From assembly GCA_023430315.1 (NCBI GenBank), contig JAEZAW010000143.1:12568-76567 (forward strand): a DNA stretch of 64,000 bases. The letters run 5' to 3'. Made by a program: the position numbers and the translations under genes. The notes under the pieces were generated by a model. That model worked only from the letters and a program-made list of their open reading frames with translations. It ran no database searches and was not told the DNA's origin. Below are positions 25,801 to 32,971 of the stretch, in pieces; within the stretch, counting starts at the first letter, position 1; every line of letters begins with the position of its first letter. This DNA is from Pseudomonadota bacterium. GTDB lineage: Bacteria; Pseudomonadota; Alphaproteobacteria; Rhizobiales; Hyphomicrobiaceae.

Positions 25801-25966
25801 GACCGTGCGCCTCGCTCATGAGCACGACCGTCGGACGATTGAGGTCGGGGAACACGTCGACCGGCAGCCGCGGCAGCACGAAGCTGCCATAGACAATCAG
25901 GATGAACGAGGCGGCGAGAACGAAGAGCCTGTTCTTCAGGCTTTGCGTGACGAGAAAGTTGAACAC
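22814..25966 (-). CDS. Heavy-metal RND efflux pump (CusA/CzcA family)
   Basis: This 1050-residue inner-membrane proton-driven pump has twelve expected TM helices. The family shows in LPVDVFPDLNRPTV, the porter block GLAPQEVEQLVTYPIETAMNGMPG-like, the TM4 region GGFAIAIGELVDDAVVGIENI, and the late LAGITARNGI. The GEL.DDAVV acidic residues in TM4 are those used for proton coupling in heavy-metal efflux members. It starts with GTG at 25966 behind a GGGAGGGG site. The membrane-fusion gene lies 15 bases upstream. The metal (Cu, Ag, Zn, Co or Ni) cannot be settled from the visible residues. Confidence 0.93.
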   Translation of the reverse strand: MFNFLVTQSLKNRLFVLAASFILIVYGSFVLPRLPVDVFPDLNRPTVVLMSEAHGLAPQEVEQLVTYPIETAMNGMPGATRVRSVSGVGLSIVYVEFGWDTEIFRARQQVAERLSLVQSRLPANVQPQMGPISSIMGEIMLIAVTGQNGNAAMELREIADFVIRPQLLTIPGVSQVIPIGGEVRQYRIIPNIQMMNQLDITPQQIEAAVRQFGGNTGGGFVDQHAREYLIRNIGLTQRLEDLRNVVVVSRQGQNTLLRQVADVDFAPRPKRGDAGYMAEKAVIIGVQKQPTADTVAVTKLIEKQLADIQRTLPAGVKADQIQFRQATFIETSISNVKSVLVEAAVVVAVILMLFLLNIRATLIALTAIPVSILMTILVFKYFGLSINTMTLGGFAIAIGELVDDAVVGIENIMRRLRENRSKPDPKPILQVVAAASHEVRSGIFYATLIIVLVFVPLFALSGIEGRLFTPLGIAYIVSIMASLVTSITLTPVLAYYFLTGSASAHEQDTFVVRQLKAGNRALLDWTFAHGRTVVSVIGAGVIVAVIGAVLLPRAFLPPFNEGTLLVNLQFNPGISLAESDRLGQIAERLVMQVPEVKTVGRRTGRAELDEHAEGVHNSELDVDLARSERPKEAVYNDIRRRLEVLPMSVAIGQPIAHRLDHMLSGVRAQLAVKIYGEDLDTLRTLASLLRTRLQVVPGLVDLQVEKQVLIPQLKVTPDYERASLYGITPAALTEALEGLSSGRDVSQIVEGNRRFDVVMRISDANRSTTGLEDLLVSTPLGFVPLRKLATIEEGDGPNQILRENGQRRIVVSANGDGQRDMAAIVADVRRIVSETSLPRGYVTELEGTFKAQEEAALVIGILSLVSLALIFMVLYQRYQSPVLAAIILANIPLGLIGSVIALWLAGQPLSVASMIGFITLAGITARNGILKISHYINLALLEGEKFGRDLVVRGSLERLSPVLMTALAAGLALVPLLFGAGEPGREILHPVAVTIFGGLISATLIDTILTPLMFLRFGEKPLQRIAEARAADRGSSGAASSAPSGMTEAF

Positions 25967-25981
25967 GTGATGCCCCTCCCG

Positions 25982-27685
25982 TCAGCGCACTTGATTGACG
26001 AGCTGAGCGCCTTGGACGACGATCTTGTCGCCTCCAGTGACGCCGGCGAGGATCAACACGGATCCCGCATCGAATGGCTCGAAGCGAATGGGCTTTGGCT
26101 GGAACACCTCGGGTTCCTTGTGGCTGAAGACCACCATCTGGCCATTCGGCGCCTGAGCTACAGCCGCACGCGGCAAGATGATGCCCGTGACCGGTGCGCC
26201 AGCGCGCCCTGTTATCGTGACAGGCGTGCCGACGTTCAAAGCCGGATTTGGGTCGAGCACCTCGAACGAGAGCAACGAGTATTGCTGCTGGAGCGATCGG
26301 CTCCTGCCGACAAAGCGCAGGCGGGATTTCACATTGTCGCCGCTGACGGATATGGCGCCATCGATCTCCTCACCATTGAGCTGGTCGAAGGCGAGCGCCT
26401 CCACCATCAGACTCTTGGGATCGACGATCGTAAAGAGCGCATCCGATTGCGAGACAACCTGGCCAGCGACAACGCGAACGGCGGTGATGACGCCATCGAC
26501 AGGCGCGCGCAGCTCCTCCGGCTGAATGCGTGCAGCGAGCAGCTCCTGCCGGCGCTTGAGATAGCCCTCGAGCTGGATGCGGGTTTCGTCCACGAGTGCT
26601 GGCGCGACGACATTGCTACGCAGTAGGCTCTCCTGGCGTGAGAGCTTGGTCCGCGCGAGTGCGATCTGCTGGTCCAGCTCGCCGAGTGTCTGCGTCATGT
26701 CCGACGCATCCTTGGAAATGAAGGACGGCGCGACGCTGCCCATCACGTCGCCGGCTTTCACGCTCGTTCCAATCAGAAGGACGCCCTCGCGTGGCGGAAT
26801 GAAGCGCCCCTGGATCGTGCTCTGGACGACGCCGCTCCGATTGGGATTGGCGACGATGCGCCCAGCAAAGCGGACCGTGCGCGTGGTCGTTTCCGGCGCC
26901 AGGACGCGCGTGCGGATCTCGAGAAGTCGCTGTGATGGTTTCGGGAGGAAGATGCTGCCGTCGGGTTGCCGCTGTGGCGCATTGCCATTCGTGCCTGCAC
27001 CGGCAGCCGGGCCATGATTGTGCCCTGGATCCGCTAGCGCCACAGTCGACCCGATGACGATGCCGCCGAGCAACAGCACGGCAGCTGCGAGGCTGCGTCG
27101 GCGGCCATTGAGGAGCAATCCCAGACCCACGATGCCGAGCGCGCCGCCGCCGGCCCAGCCGAGTAGTTTCGCCGTTGGCGCCAGATGGTCCTTCAAGTGC
27201 GCCCAAACAGTATGATCGAAGCCCAATGAACCAGAGTTCGACGAGGGGATGCTGAGCGATCCGACGAGTAGATCCGTGCTTGTGCCATCCGTGATGCTTA
27301 CGAGTACTTCGTGGCCACCTGCACTCCTGAGTTTGGGTGACACGACTTCGTAGGTTCCGTTCTTCTGCAACTCAGCCTGCATCGGAACGCCATCGACGGT
27401 CACTTCGAGCGTCGCCGATGTTACGGGCGCATTGTCGGCAAAGCGGTCGAGATAGATCACGAGAACCTCGCCCTCGAGGATGCCGACGAGCTGATAGCTC
27501 TCGGACATCGCCGTCACGCGCGGCAAAGTCGGGCTGGATGTGGTGTTCGCTGCAGGGCCGTGGTCGTGGCCCTCGTGAGCCCGCGCCCACTGGCCAGCCT
27601 GCAACTGAAGAACGAGTGCGACGGCAAGCACGCCACATGCGTATGCGAGCGTGCGGAGACGCACGGCACGACCAAAATTGATCAT
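25982..27685 (-). CDS. Membrane-fusion subunit of the metal RND pump with an extra N-terminal region
   Basis: The last 340 of 567 residues form a CusB/CzcB-type adaptor: a barrel-sandwich half with LRAPVDGVITAVRVVAGQVV, an alpha-hairpin near residues 330-375 (DASDMTQTLGELDQQIALARTKL) and a beta barrel. Ahead of it lie about 230 extra residues: a signal segment, a His-rich HEGHDHG, a beta domain, two hydrophobic helices (about residues 175-220) and a second His-rich DPGHNHG. Ordinary adaptors have one N-terminal anchor. The His motifs look like metal-binding sites. It is the gene before the pump gene. Confidence 0.88.
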   Translation of the reverse strand: MINFGRAVRLRTLAYACGVLAVALVLQLQAGQWARAHEGHDHGPAANTTSSPTLPRVTAMSESYQLVGILEGEVLVIYLDRFADNAPVTSATLEVTVDGVPMQAELQKNGTYEVVSPKLRSAGGHEVLVSITDGTSTDLLVGSLSIPSSNSGSLGFDHTVWAHLKDHLAPTAKLLGWAGGGALGIVGLGLLLNGRRRSLAAAVLLLGGIVIGSTVALADPGHNHGPAAGAGTNGNAPQRQPDGSIFLPKPSQRLLEIRTRVLAPETTTRTVRFAGRIVANPNRSGVVQSTIQGRFIPPREGVLLIGTSVKAGDVMGSVAPSFISKDASDMTQTLGELDQQIALARTKLSRQESLLRSNVVAPALVDETRIQLEGYLKRRQELLAARIQPEELRAPVDGVITAVRVVAGQVVSQSDALFTIVDPKSLMVEALAFDQLNGEEIDGAISVSGDNVKSRLRFVGRSRSLQQQYSLLSFEVLDPNPALNVGTPVTITGRAGAPVTGIILPRAAVAQAPNGQMVVFSHKEPEVFQPKPIRFEPFDAGSVLILAGVTGGDKIVVQGAQLVNQVR

Positions 27686-27733
27686 GAGAAGTATCCGTTC
27701 AGAAGGTCATCAGGCCTGCTGGCCTGGGGCGAC

Positions 27734-28135
27734 TCAGATCTGAACGGTGGTTCTAGGTGGCCTGTCGAGGGAGGACGGCAACGAGCTCTGGCGGCCGTAG
27801 TTGGGCGTATAGAAACGCTCGGCCTCCAAGAGAGAAGGCGACGTCATGCTGCTCGTCGTCAGGACGGCGGTACCAACATGGCACTGCAAGTCGGCGCAGC
27901 AGGGATGCGTGGCTTTGTTGACGTCGCGCTCTGAGATTGGAGCCTGGCTGTCGTGATGGCGGTTAGACGCCTCGACGTCTGCGACGGAAACAGAAACACG
28001 CTCGCCAGCGTGCGTGTGGTGCGTTCCTTCGGAAGCATGAGCCATGCTGCCCAGGGTCGCTACAAGCGCGAAGAGGAGGGCCATAGCCTGCGCTACGAGC
28101 CGTCCACCACGAGTATGTCGCACCAATCGCCGCAT
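27734..28135 (-). CDS. Small periplasmic His/Cys-rich protein, first gene of the metal-efflux locus
   Basis: This 133-residue protein has a signal segment (about residues 12-35), a His-rich stretch HHTHAGER, HH in SNRHHDS, and the cysteine motif HPCCADLQCH near residue 80. The C-terminal third is Ser/Pro-rich and looks unstructured. The His/Cys pattern resembles small CopL-like or DUF2946-like metal-binding proteins near copper genes, but the match is only by pattern. It precedes the adaptor gene by 48 bases. The ATG at 28135 is preferred to a GTG at 28141 because AAGG sits upstream. Confidence 0.65.
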   Translation of the reverse strand: MRRLVRHTRGGRLVAQAMALLFALVATLGSMAHASEGTHHTHAGERVSVSVADVEASNRHHDSQAPISERDVNKATHPCCADLQCHVGTAVLTTSSMTSPSLLEAERFYTPNYGRQSSLPSSLDRPPRTTVQI

Positions 28136-28293
28136 CGACACCTTGAGCTAGAACCGAAGGGCGAGAATGCACTGCGGCAAGCCATTGAGCAACTAAGGCT
28201 AGTCTCGCTTTATGGCAAGAGTGGGCAATTCGGTGAGACTTTATCGGACAGGCGCGCCCAAGGGCGAGAGCTTCTTGATCTGTCCGAAATTGG

Positions 28294-28758
28294 CTAGTGG
28301 CGGATGCGGGTCTTGGTGGCCGCGAGCTTAAGGCTAAGTGTCGTGATCTCGGCCGGTCCGGCAATCTGCTCATTCCCGGTGACAGGTTCGAGACGTGTAG
28401 TGCCGTCCGTTCCACCAACTAACACCGCCGGCTTTTGAGGTCCTGTCTCGGAGCGATAGGTTCCTTCGAGTAGCGGCGCCTTGCCGGCCTGAATCGCCAC
28501 TACGCTCCAGACGAAGACATGCTTGCCGACCGGAAATGCACCCGACTTGGTGCTCGCCAGGCCAGAATAGTCGCTGGACATTCCAGCGAGCGTTTTGAAA
28601 TCACACGACAGCTCCGCAGTGCTTCCGGGCTTATTGGCGGCACTGGAAACAGTGCAGGTCAAAGTTCCGGAGGCGGTAACGGTTGGCTGTGTGGATCCGG
28701 GACTGCTCGCAACACACGCCAGTAAGGTAGCGCCTCCAATCGAAAGAACGTGCTTCAT
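28294..28758 (-). CDS. DUF992 family lipoprotein-like secreted protein
   Basis: This 154-residue protein starts with a signal peptide and a lipobox-like LLAC (C15). The mature part has the DUF992 pattern: GTLTCTVSSA, the paired Cys in LSCDFKT, then SGLASTKSG and VFVWSVVA, and a Gly-rich end with GPAEITTLSLKL. DUF992 proteins are secreted, mainly in alphaproteobacteria, and have no known function. It lies downstream of a small helical gene pair and 150 bases from the metal-efflux locus. The lipoprotein assignment is possible but not certain. Confidence 0.8.
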   Translation of the reverse strand: MKHVLSIGGATLLACVASSPGSTQPTVTASGTLTCTVSSAANKPGSTAELSCDFKTLAGMSSDYSGLASTKSGAFPVGKHVFVWSVVAIQAGKAPLLEGTYRSETGPQKPAVLVGGTDGTTRLEPVTGNEQIAGPAEITTLSLKLAATKTRIRH

Positions 28759-28827
28759 GACGTCAGCCTTTCGAGACGGCTACATTTGATAACGACGTTT
28801 GCACTCGAAAGCATCGGATGGTCGGCT

Positions 28828-29085
28828 TCACTTCGTGCCGCCGCGGCCTTTCTGATCGCGAGGATTGCGTTCGGGGTTGGCGGCCTTCGCCAGTTCATCA
28901 TGGGCCTGCTTTCTCTCGGCTTCCGCTGCCTGTAGCAATTCGCTCAGCTTCGTGCAGTCGCTGTGGTCTGCCTTCCGGGACGCAATCATGCGCTTGAGCA
29001 TATCGGCGCGAGCCGAGGCCACGTTGAATTGCCGATGAAGCACCTGCACTGGCGTCAGACGCTCGTCTTCTGCAACTCCCATCAC
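28828..29085 (-). CDS. Small helical hypothetical protein
   Basis: The 85 residues are mostly charged and helical, with heptad-like spacing from about residue 12 to 70 (VLHRQFNVASARADMLKRMI, then LSELLQAAEAERKQAHDEL) and a basic Gly-rich tail. There is no signal peptide. Its start overlaps the stop of the next gene upstream by four bases (ATGA), so the two are translationally coupled. That supports both as real genes. The function is unknown. Confidence 0.6.
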   Translation of the reverse strand: MMGVAEDERLTPVQVLHRQFNVASARADMLKRMIASRKADHSDCTKLSELLQAAEAERKQAHDELAKAANPERNPRDQKGRGGTK

Positions 29086-29270
29086 GACTGTCCGCCCCGC
29101 GCGAGCATTTCGTCACGCTGACGTTCGAGGCTTCGCATCGAAAGTTCGAGCTGGCGCACGACGCGGCCAAGGAGCGGGTCTTTCGTCGCGTCCTTCTCAG
29201 CAAGCTGAGCCAGACGGCGGCGATTGTATTCGATGAGGCTGTTGGCAGCGTCGATCGTAAAGCGGGTCAT
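29082..29270 (-). CDS. Small helical hypothetical protein, coupled with the following gene
   Basis: The 62-residue product starts MTRFTIDAANSLIEYNRRRLA and is one amphipathic helix pair rich in Arg, Glu and Leu. The ATG at 29270 has AGAGG about ten bases upstream, which fits better than a start at 29306. The stop overlaps the next gene's start. The function is unknown; a cytoplasmic coiled-coil partner of the following protein is inference. Confidence 0.6.
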   Translation of the reverse strand: MTRFTIDAANSLIEYNRRRLAQLAEKDATKDPLLGRVVRQLELSMRSLERQRDEMLARGGQS

Positions 29271-29724
29271 TGCGTGAACCTCTTTGTGGGGAGTGGAACC
29301 TCTCATTCAACGCACCCTCGACCGCTGAGTTCCCGCTCTTGATCCGATGTTTCGGCGCTCTGCCGGCCGACGCCCTTCGGGCATCACAGGACGCGCGATT
29401 GATCGTGGTGCTGCAGCGTCTGAAACGGTTGACTTCTCCACGTCCGGGACTGCTCAATTGTGGGCCACGAAACGGATCGCGACATGTGCCGTAAGACTCC
29501 GGAAATACCTAAGCATTGCACTGCATTTGTCTCGATCTCTCAGGCAATATATCAATAACGGAGCGGACCTAATATTCAGATGTGCCCGTAATTGCCTATA
29601 TGAATAGTAATTCATCTTGAAATATAACACTTATTCCGCGACGGAATCTCTGCGCGCGCATCGTTCTTCTTTGACTACGCGTTACTGCATCGAGGCACAT
29701 CTAGTGCCAGTCAGGAGGAAACAG
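29271..29724. other. Divergent intergenic region, AT-rich
   Basis: There is no gene in these 454 bases. They separate a minus-strand pair from a plus-strand gene and should carry both promoters. The part from about 29500 to 29640 is clearly richer in A and T than its surroundings. An inverted repeat at 29600-29615 is the only clear motif. Confidence 0.6.
29600..29615. promoter_or_regulatory. Perfect inverted repeat ATGAAT-N4-ATTCAT
   Basis: A six-base inverted repeat with a four-base spacer lies 110 bases upstream of the secreted His/Arg-rich gene, inside an AT-rich stretch. The layout resembles half-sites used by CRP/FNR-like proteins, but the bases do not match TTGAT-N4-ATCAA, so the binder is unknown. 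Confidence 0.3.
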
Positions 29725-30033
29725 ATGAAACGCACGCTTATCGCAGCGTTGGCTGGCGGCTTCGTCGCCCTTGCGGCGGGCGCACTTCCAGCCTCTGCGG
29801 CCCCCGCCCTCCCTGCCCCTCCGGTCGCCAAGAGCGAGGTCGGCCAGGTGGAGCAGGTCAGGCATCGCCGCTGGCACCGCCATAGGCACTACGGTCATCG
29901 GCGCTACGGCCATCGCCACTATCGTTGGCGTCACCGTCACGCCTATCGCGGCTACTATTGGGGTCCGCGCATTTACTTCGGTATTGGCCCCCGTTGGCAT
30001 CGCCGTCACTGGCACCACCGACGGTATTGGTAG
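29725..30033 (+). CDS. Secreted His/Arg/Tyr-rich low-complexity protein
   Basis: This 102-residue protein has a clear signal peptide (about 1-25, ending ASAA), a short Pro/Ala linker, and then a mature half made almost only of His, Arg, Tyr, Trp and Gly. It includes repeated HRHYGHRRYGHRHY units and a closing PRWHRRHWHHRRYW. The ATG at 29725 sits seven bases after a strong AGGAGG site. Such proteins are common and uncharacterised in Rhizobiales; the His and aromatic density suggests metal or surface binding, which is inference. Confidence 0.85.
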   Translation: MKRTLIAALAGGFVALAAGALPASAAPALPAPPVAKSEVGQVEQVRHRRWHRHRHYGHRRYGHRHYRWRHRHAYRGYYWGPRIYFGIGPRWHRRHWHHRRYW

Positions 30034-30312
30034 AAAATAGCTGGTGCCTCAGCGGCGCGCGGAGAAGCCATCAACCGCGCGCCGCTCAATCATTTCATGA
30101 GCTGCCGAAATAACATTTGTTAAGTCAGGCGAGCGGGCCCACGCGCACCGCAGGTGTATTCTCTGATCTGGATTTGTGCTGCCGCGTCATTCATGCAATC
30201 GGCGTTCAAAGCCTTTAGTGGGCCTCAATAGCGCTGCGTATGCACACTCGGCGATGTGCACGTCGCCAAGGAACGGGTGGGCATTCGGGGGATTGCCTGC
30301 CCGTTCCGCCTG

Positions 30313-30480
30313 CTATTTGCAGTTCTTGCGCGATTTATCGGGTGTGATGTCTTCCCGCTCTTCCTGGCCCTTGGCCGCCAGCTCATCGAGCGCCTTCCGT
30401 ATTAGATACGGAAGATCATCAGGAGCGACGTAAGTCTTCCTGAGCGGCTTGCCGAATATGCTGATGTGTGTCTTGTTCAT
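30313..30480 (-). CDS. Short hypothetical protein (55 residues)
   Basis: An ATG at 30480 opens a 55-residue frame ending at TAG (30313). It begins MNKTHISIFGKPLRKTYVAP and continues through a helical stretch LPYLIRKALDELAAKGQEER to a Lys-rich tail. Codon choice fits the neighbours. No clear ribosome site precedes it, so the call rests on the frame and the protein-like composition. No function is assigned. Confidence 0.4.
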   Translation of the reverse strand: MNKTHISIFGKPLRKTYVAPDDLPYLIRKALDELAAKGQEEREDITPDKSRKNCK

Positions 30481-30738
30481 GCCGGACTAACATATGAGTT
30501 GGCCCGCCGTTCCACCTGGATGTTCAAAACAATTTTCTGTGGCTTTTACGGCTCGTTAGCTTATCGATTTGCTGAGTTCAGAATGTCCAGACTCGACTAT
30601 CTACGTGCTTCACGGAAACCTTTCCGAGAAGCACCTTCGTCGCGCATCAGCTCTCGTGAGAAAACGCTCCCGAAAGTGGCTGAACGCCACCTTCGAGAGC
30701 GACGCATCGGACGCTACTCACTCCCCGTCTCCCCCCGC

Positions 30739-30951
30739 CTAGAACTTGCGCATGAGCACGATGCCATCGTCGTAGATGCGCACGTCCACGTCGCCGTTCG
30801 CCATGTCTGCCACGAGCGCCGAAAACTCCGCTGCCGTGAAGTGCCGCTCGGCGAGTCTCAGCACCGCTTCGCGCTTCCGAGACTCCACCTCCGACACTTG
30901 AGATCGCGGATGAAAGCCCATCTTGCTTTTATGCGGATCGTAGGCGCTCAT
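30739..30951 (-). CDS. Small hypothetical protein
   Basis: The product (70 residues from the ATG at 30951, 77 from 30972) begins MSAYDPHKSKMGFHPRSQ and continues with a helical core EVESRKREAVLRLAERHFTAAEFSALVADMANGD-like and a beta-like end VRIYDDGIVLMRKF. No domain is recognised. The composition is protein-like and the gene lies alone on its strand. Confidence 0.5.
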   Translation of the reverse strand: MSAYDPHKSKMGFHPRSQVSEVESRKREAVLRLAERHFTAAEFSALVADMANGDVDVRIYDDGIVLMRKF

Positions 30952-31419
30952 CGCGGACCTCGCTTCGCTCATCGGAAGCAGGAGGCGACGGTTCGTTATA
31001 AACCAACCACCGCCTCCGCTTACCGTGCCGCGATAACGACCTGGCGACTCTTTGGTTCCGCGGCTTTACGTGTCGACAGTTGGGTGTGGGCGTTCGCCGC
31101 TGGATACGCCAAAGAGTTGGTTGTCGTGTTTGCTCGAGCAGGTCATGTGCCGTTCCATTTCCACCTAAAGCAGTGGGCTTTATCCGGCAGAAAATGACCT
31201 TCGACGAATGGCGCTGGAATTGCCGACGGAATGTCGTGCCTATCGACATCGCGGTTTATTCGTCAGGAACAACTCGCGCATTGGCGCGTTCGCGCTGCAA
31301 GTCAGGGATTTTCTACAATCGCGTTCGATCCCGGCGCCGCCGAGTGATGGACACTTCCCGGGTGTCCATCGTTCGGTGCCTGTAAAGGGCCCCGCTGCAA
31401 AGGTCCGCCCTGGAAGCCC
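30952..31419. other. Gene-free stretch with a hairpin
   Basis: I see no supportable gene in these 468 bases. The only structure is a nine-base perfect inverted repeat at 31346-31370. The stretch is slightly richer in A and T than the flanking catabolic regions. Confidence 0.5.
31346..31370. repeat. Nine-base inverted repeat
   Basis: GATGGACAC and GTGTCCATC are separated by seven bases. The hairpin lies 50 bases past the stop of the minus-strand gene upstream. No T-run follows on either strand, so it is a weak terminator at best, and a protein-binding site or the trace of a lost element is also possible. Confidence 0.4.
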
Positions 31420-31704
31420 TTACCCGATCTTGTTGCCGTGCCCTGTTTGCGGAAGGCCGCCGAAGCGTGAAGGGTACTTGAGCTGCACCGCCCGAACGCC
31501 TGTGTCACGTACCCGGGCAACATCGTCGCTATCGTTGCGAGCGGCGTTCATGATCGCATCGGCCAAGTCATCGCGCGCCTGCGCGTGCTCGGCTGGTGTG
31601 AACTTGTCGGCGATCGATGCCCAAGCCTCGTCGAAGGCTTGCGTCACGACATTCAGTACTTCCGGCCCGAAGGCTGCACCCTCGTTAATACGCGGTGGAC
31701 GCAT
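31420..31704 (-). CDS. Small hypothetical protein of a Rhizobiales helical family
   Basis: The 94-residue product begins MRPPRINEGAAFGPEVLNVV and has a helical core with AFDEAWASIADKF, then ARDDLADAIMNAARNDSDDV. The FGPE...AFDEAW pattern is familiar from small uncharacterised proteins in Bradyrhizobium-like genomes. The ATG at 31704 has a GGGGGA site six bases upstream. A hairpin lies 50 bases past its stop. The function is unknown. Confidence 0.65.
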   Translation of the reverse strand: MRPPRINEGAAFGPEVLNVVTQAFDEAWASIADKFTPAEHAQARDDLADAIMNAARNDSDDVARVRDTGVRAVQLKYPSRFGGLPQTGHGNKIG

Positions 31705-32027
31705 GATATCCCCCGTCACAATAACCGAACGCGCCCTAATGTGGTGATCGGGCGGGCGAATGCAATGGGGATCTGCCCGACTCCGCAATAGGTGCGCCCT
31801 CGAGGCGGAAACTATCGACCGGAACATTCGGGAACGCTCTGCCGGACGCCAGTTAATCCAGGGAACGCAAACAGCCGTCGTAAGCACGGGCGACAATTCC
31901 GGCTCCCATATAAGAAGCCCGGCGAGCCGAGGGGACGCGCTCACCGGGCTTGGGAACGTCCGCAAGACGGGGGGGCGTGCGGTACGTTCGCTGGGTTAAC
32001 AGACGAGCGAGCACAAGGTTCCGTTGC
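31705..32027. other. Gene-free stretch with terminator-like hairpin
   Basis: There is no gene in these 323 bases. A strong GC-rich hairpin at 31915-31951 probably ends the small minus-strand gene above it. The part near 31720-31760 should carry the promoter of the gene at 31420-31704. Confidence 0.5.
31915..31951 (-). terminator. Probable intrinsic terminator
   Basis: The arms AAGCCCGGCGAGC and GCTCACCGGGCTT match at 12 of 13 positions around an 11-base loop. On the minus strand the stem is followed by CTTATAT. It lies 77 bases past the stop of the gene at 32028-32225. Confidence 0.55.
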
Positions 32028-32225
32028 TCAAGCGCGCAATTCTTCGCCTCCGCGCGTCTCGCCATTGTCCGACTTCTGTTCCAGCCGCTTGATGATGATT
32101 TCACACCATGCCTGCAACGTGCGGAGGTGCTGTTCGGCCTCTCTAGGCTGAAACGCGTCGACGGCGGTAGCGGCATCCAGCAACGCTGCGCGCGCTATCT
32201 CGAAATCCTCAGCAATAGTCTTCAT
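32028..32225 (-). CDS. Small helical hypothetical protein
   Basis: The 65-residue product (MKTIAEDFEIARAALLDAAT...) is predicted to be almost all helix, with one Cys at about residue 41 and a charged C-terminus. It lacks a signal peptide and a known domain. The terminator-like hairpin downstream supports a transcribed unit. Confidence 0.5.
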   Translation of the reverse strand: MKTIAEDFEIARAALLDAATAVDAFQPREAEQHLRTLQAWCEIIIKRLEQKSDNGETRGGEELRA

Positions 32226-32413
32226 GACTATCCTCGTTGATACGGTCCCCCTCTCAGTCGATTGAAACCTGCCGTTGAGTTCGGCACGGCCGCGGCCGTG
32301 GCGGCCGCCTGCTTCGTATTAGACGGATCGTGCGCTCTCGTTCCGCGTGCAGAGCGCAAAACGGGAGTTAGGCTTAAGGACTGGTTGCCACCATTTTCAG
32401 AGACGCAGTAGGC

Positions 32414-32725
32414 ATGAACCTTTCGGCAGTGCAGCGCGTTTATGCTGCACCAGCGACACCCAGGACACGAGTTCTCATCGTGAATGAAGAAGTTACGCAA
32501 CTGCGGCGAGCGCTCGACAGCGCCATGTACTCCCTGGAGCAAATCAAGCGCAGGGCCGTGAGCGGCGCCACGTCCGAAACATCCGATTGGGATTGCCTGG
32601 TCATCGCCGAAGCGGCCGAGGCTGCGATCGAGCGCATTGCCGAGCACGTCAGCAAGCCTACGAGTCCGGCCATTCATCCTGCGATTCAAAACGAAGCAAG
32701 GTATCGCGGGACCGTCAGCGTCTGA
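32414..32725 (+). CDS. Small hypothetical protein
   Basis: The 103-residue frame begins MNLSAVQRVYAAP. From about residue 23 it turns helical (NEEVTQLRRALDSAMYSLEQIKRRA), then has AEAAEAAIERIAEHV and a loose tail. The first 22 residues look less protein-like, so an internal start such as the GTG near residue 19-23 is possible. It is followed directly by another small plus-strand gene. The function is unknown. Confidence 0.45.
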   Translation: MNLSAVQRVYAAPATPRTRVLIVNEEVTQLRRALDSAMYSLEQIKRRAVSGATSETSDWDCLVIAEAAEAAIERIAEHVSKPTSPAIHPAIQNEARYRGTVSV

Positions 32726-32731
32726 TTGGCC

Positions 32732-32950
32732 ATGACGGCTCCACGCGACGCGATCTCCCACAGTCAGTTTGACGACGAAACGCGCGAGATGCTGCTCGCG
32801 GTCTATGACCGTCTCCAGCGCGACTACGGAATGGACGAGGCGCGCGCGATTGCCGTCGTAGACCGCATACTGGAACTCGCCGACGCGGGCGAACGGTCAT
32901 ACGCCATAATTCTGCAAAAGGCCGCACCGACAGCATCGCAGCGCAGATAG
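32732..32950 (+). CDS. Small helical hypothetical protein
   Basis: The 72-residue product (from ATG 32732) has helices DDETREMLLAVYDRLQRDYG and EARAIAVVDRILELADAGE, and no signal or domain that I recognise. It begins six bases after the preceding stop, so the two plus-strand genes may form a pair. It ends 21 bases from the convergent ABC exporter gene. Confidence 0.5.
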   Translation: MTAPRDAISHSQFDDETREMLLAVYDRLQRDYGMDEARAIAVVDRILELADAGERSYAIILQKAAPTASQRR

Positions 32951-32971
32951 CGCGGCATCTGAGCCGCACAA

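Noticed and set aside
32285..32300. GC-rich palindrome CACGGCCGCGGCCGTG
   Set aside because: It is a simple GC run with no gene placement that suggests function.
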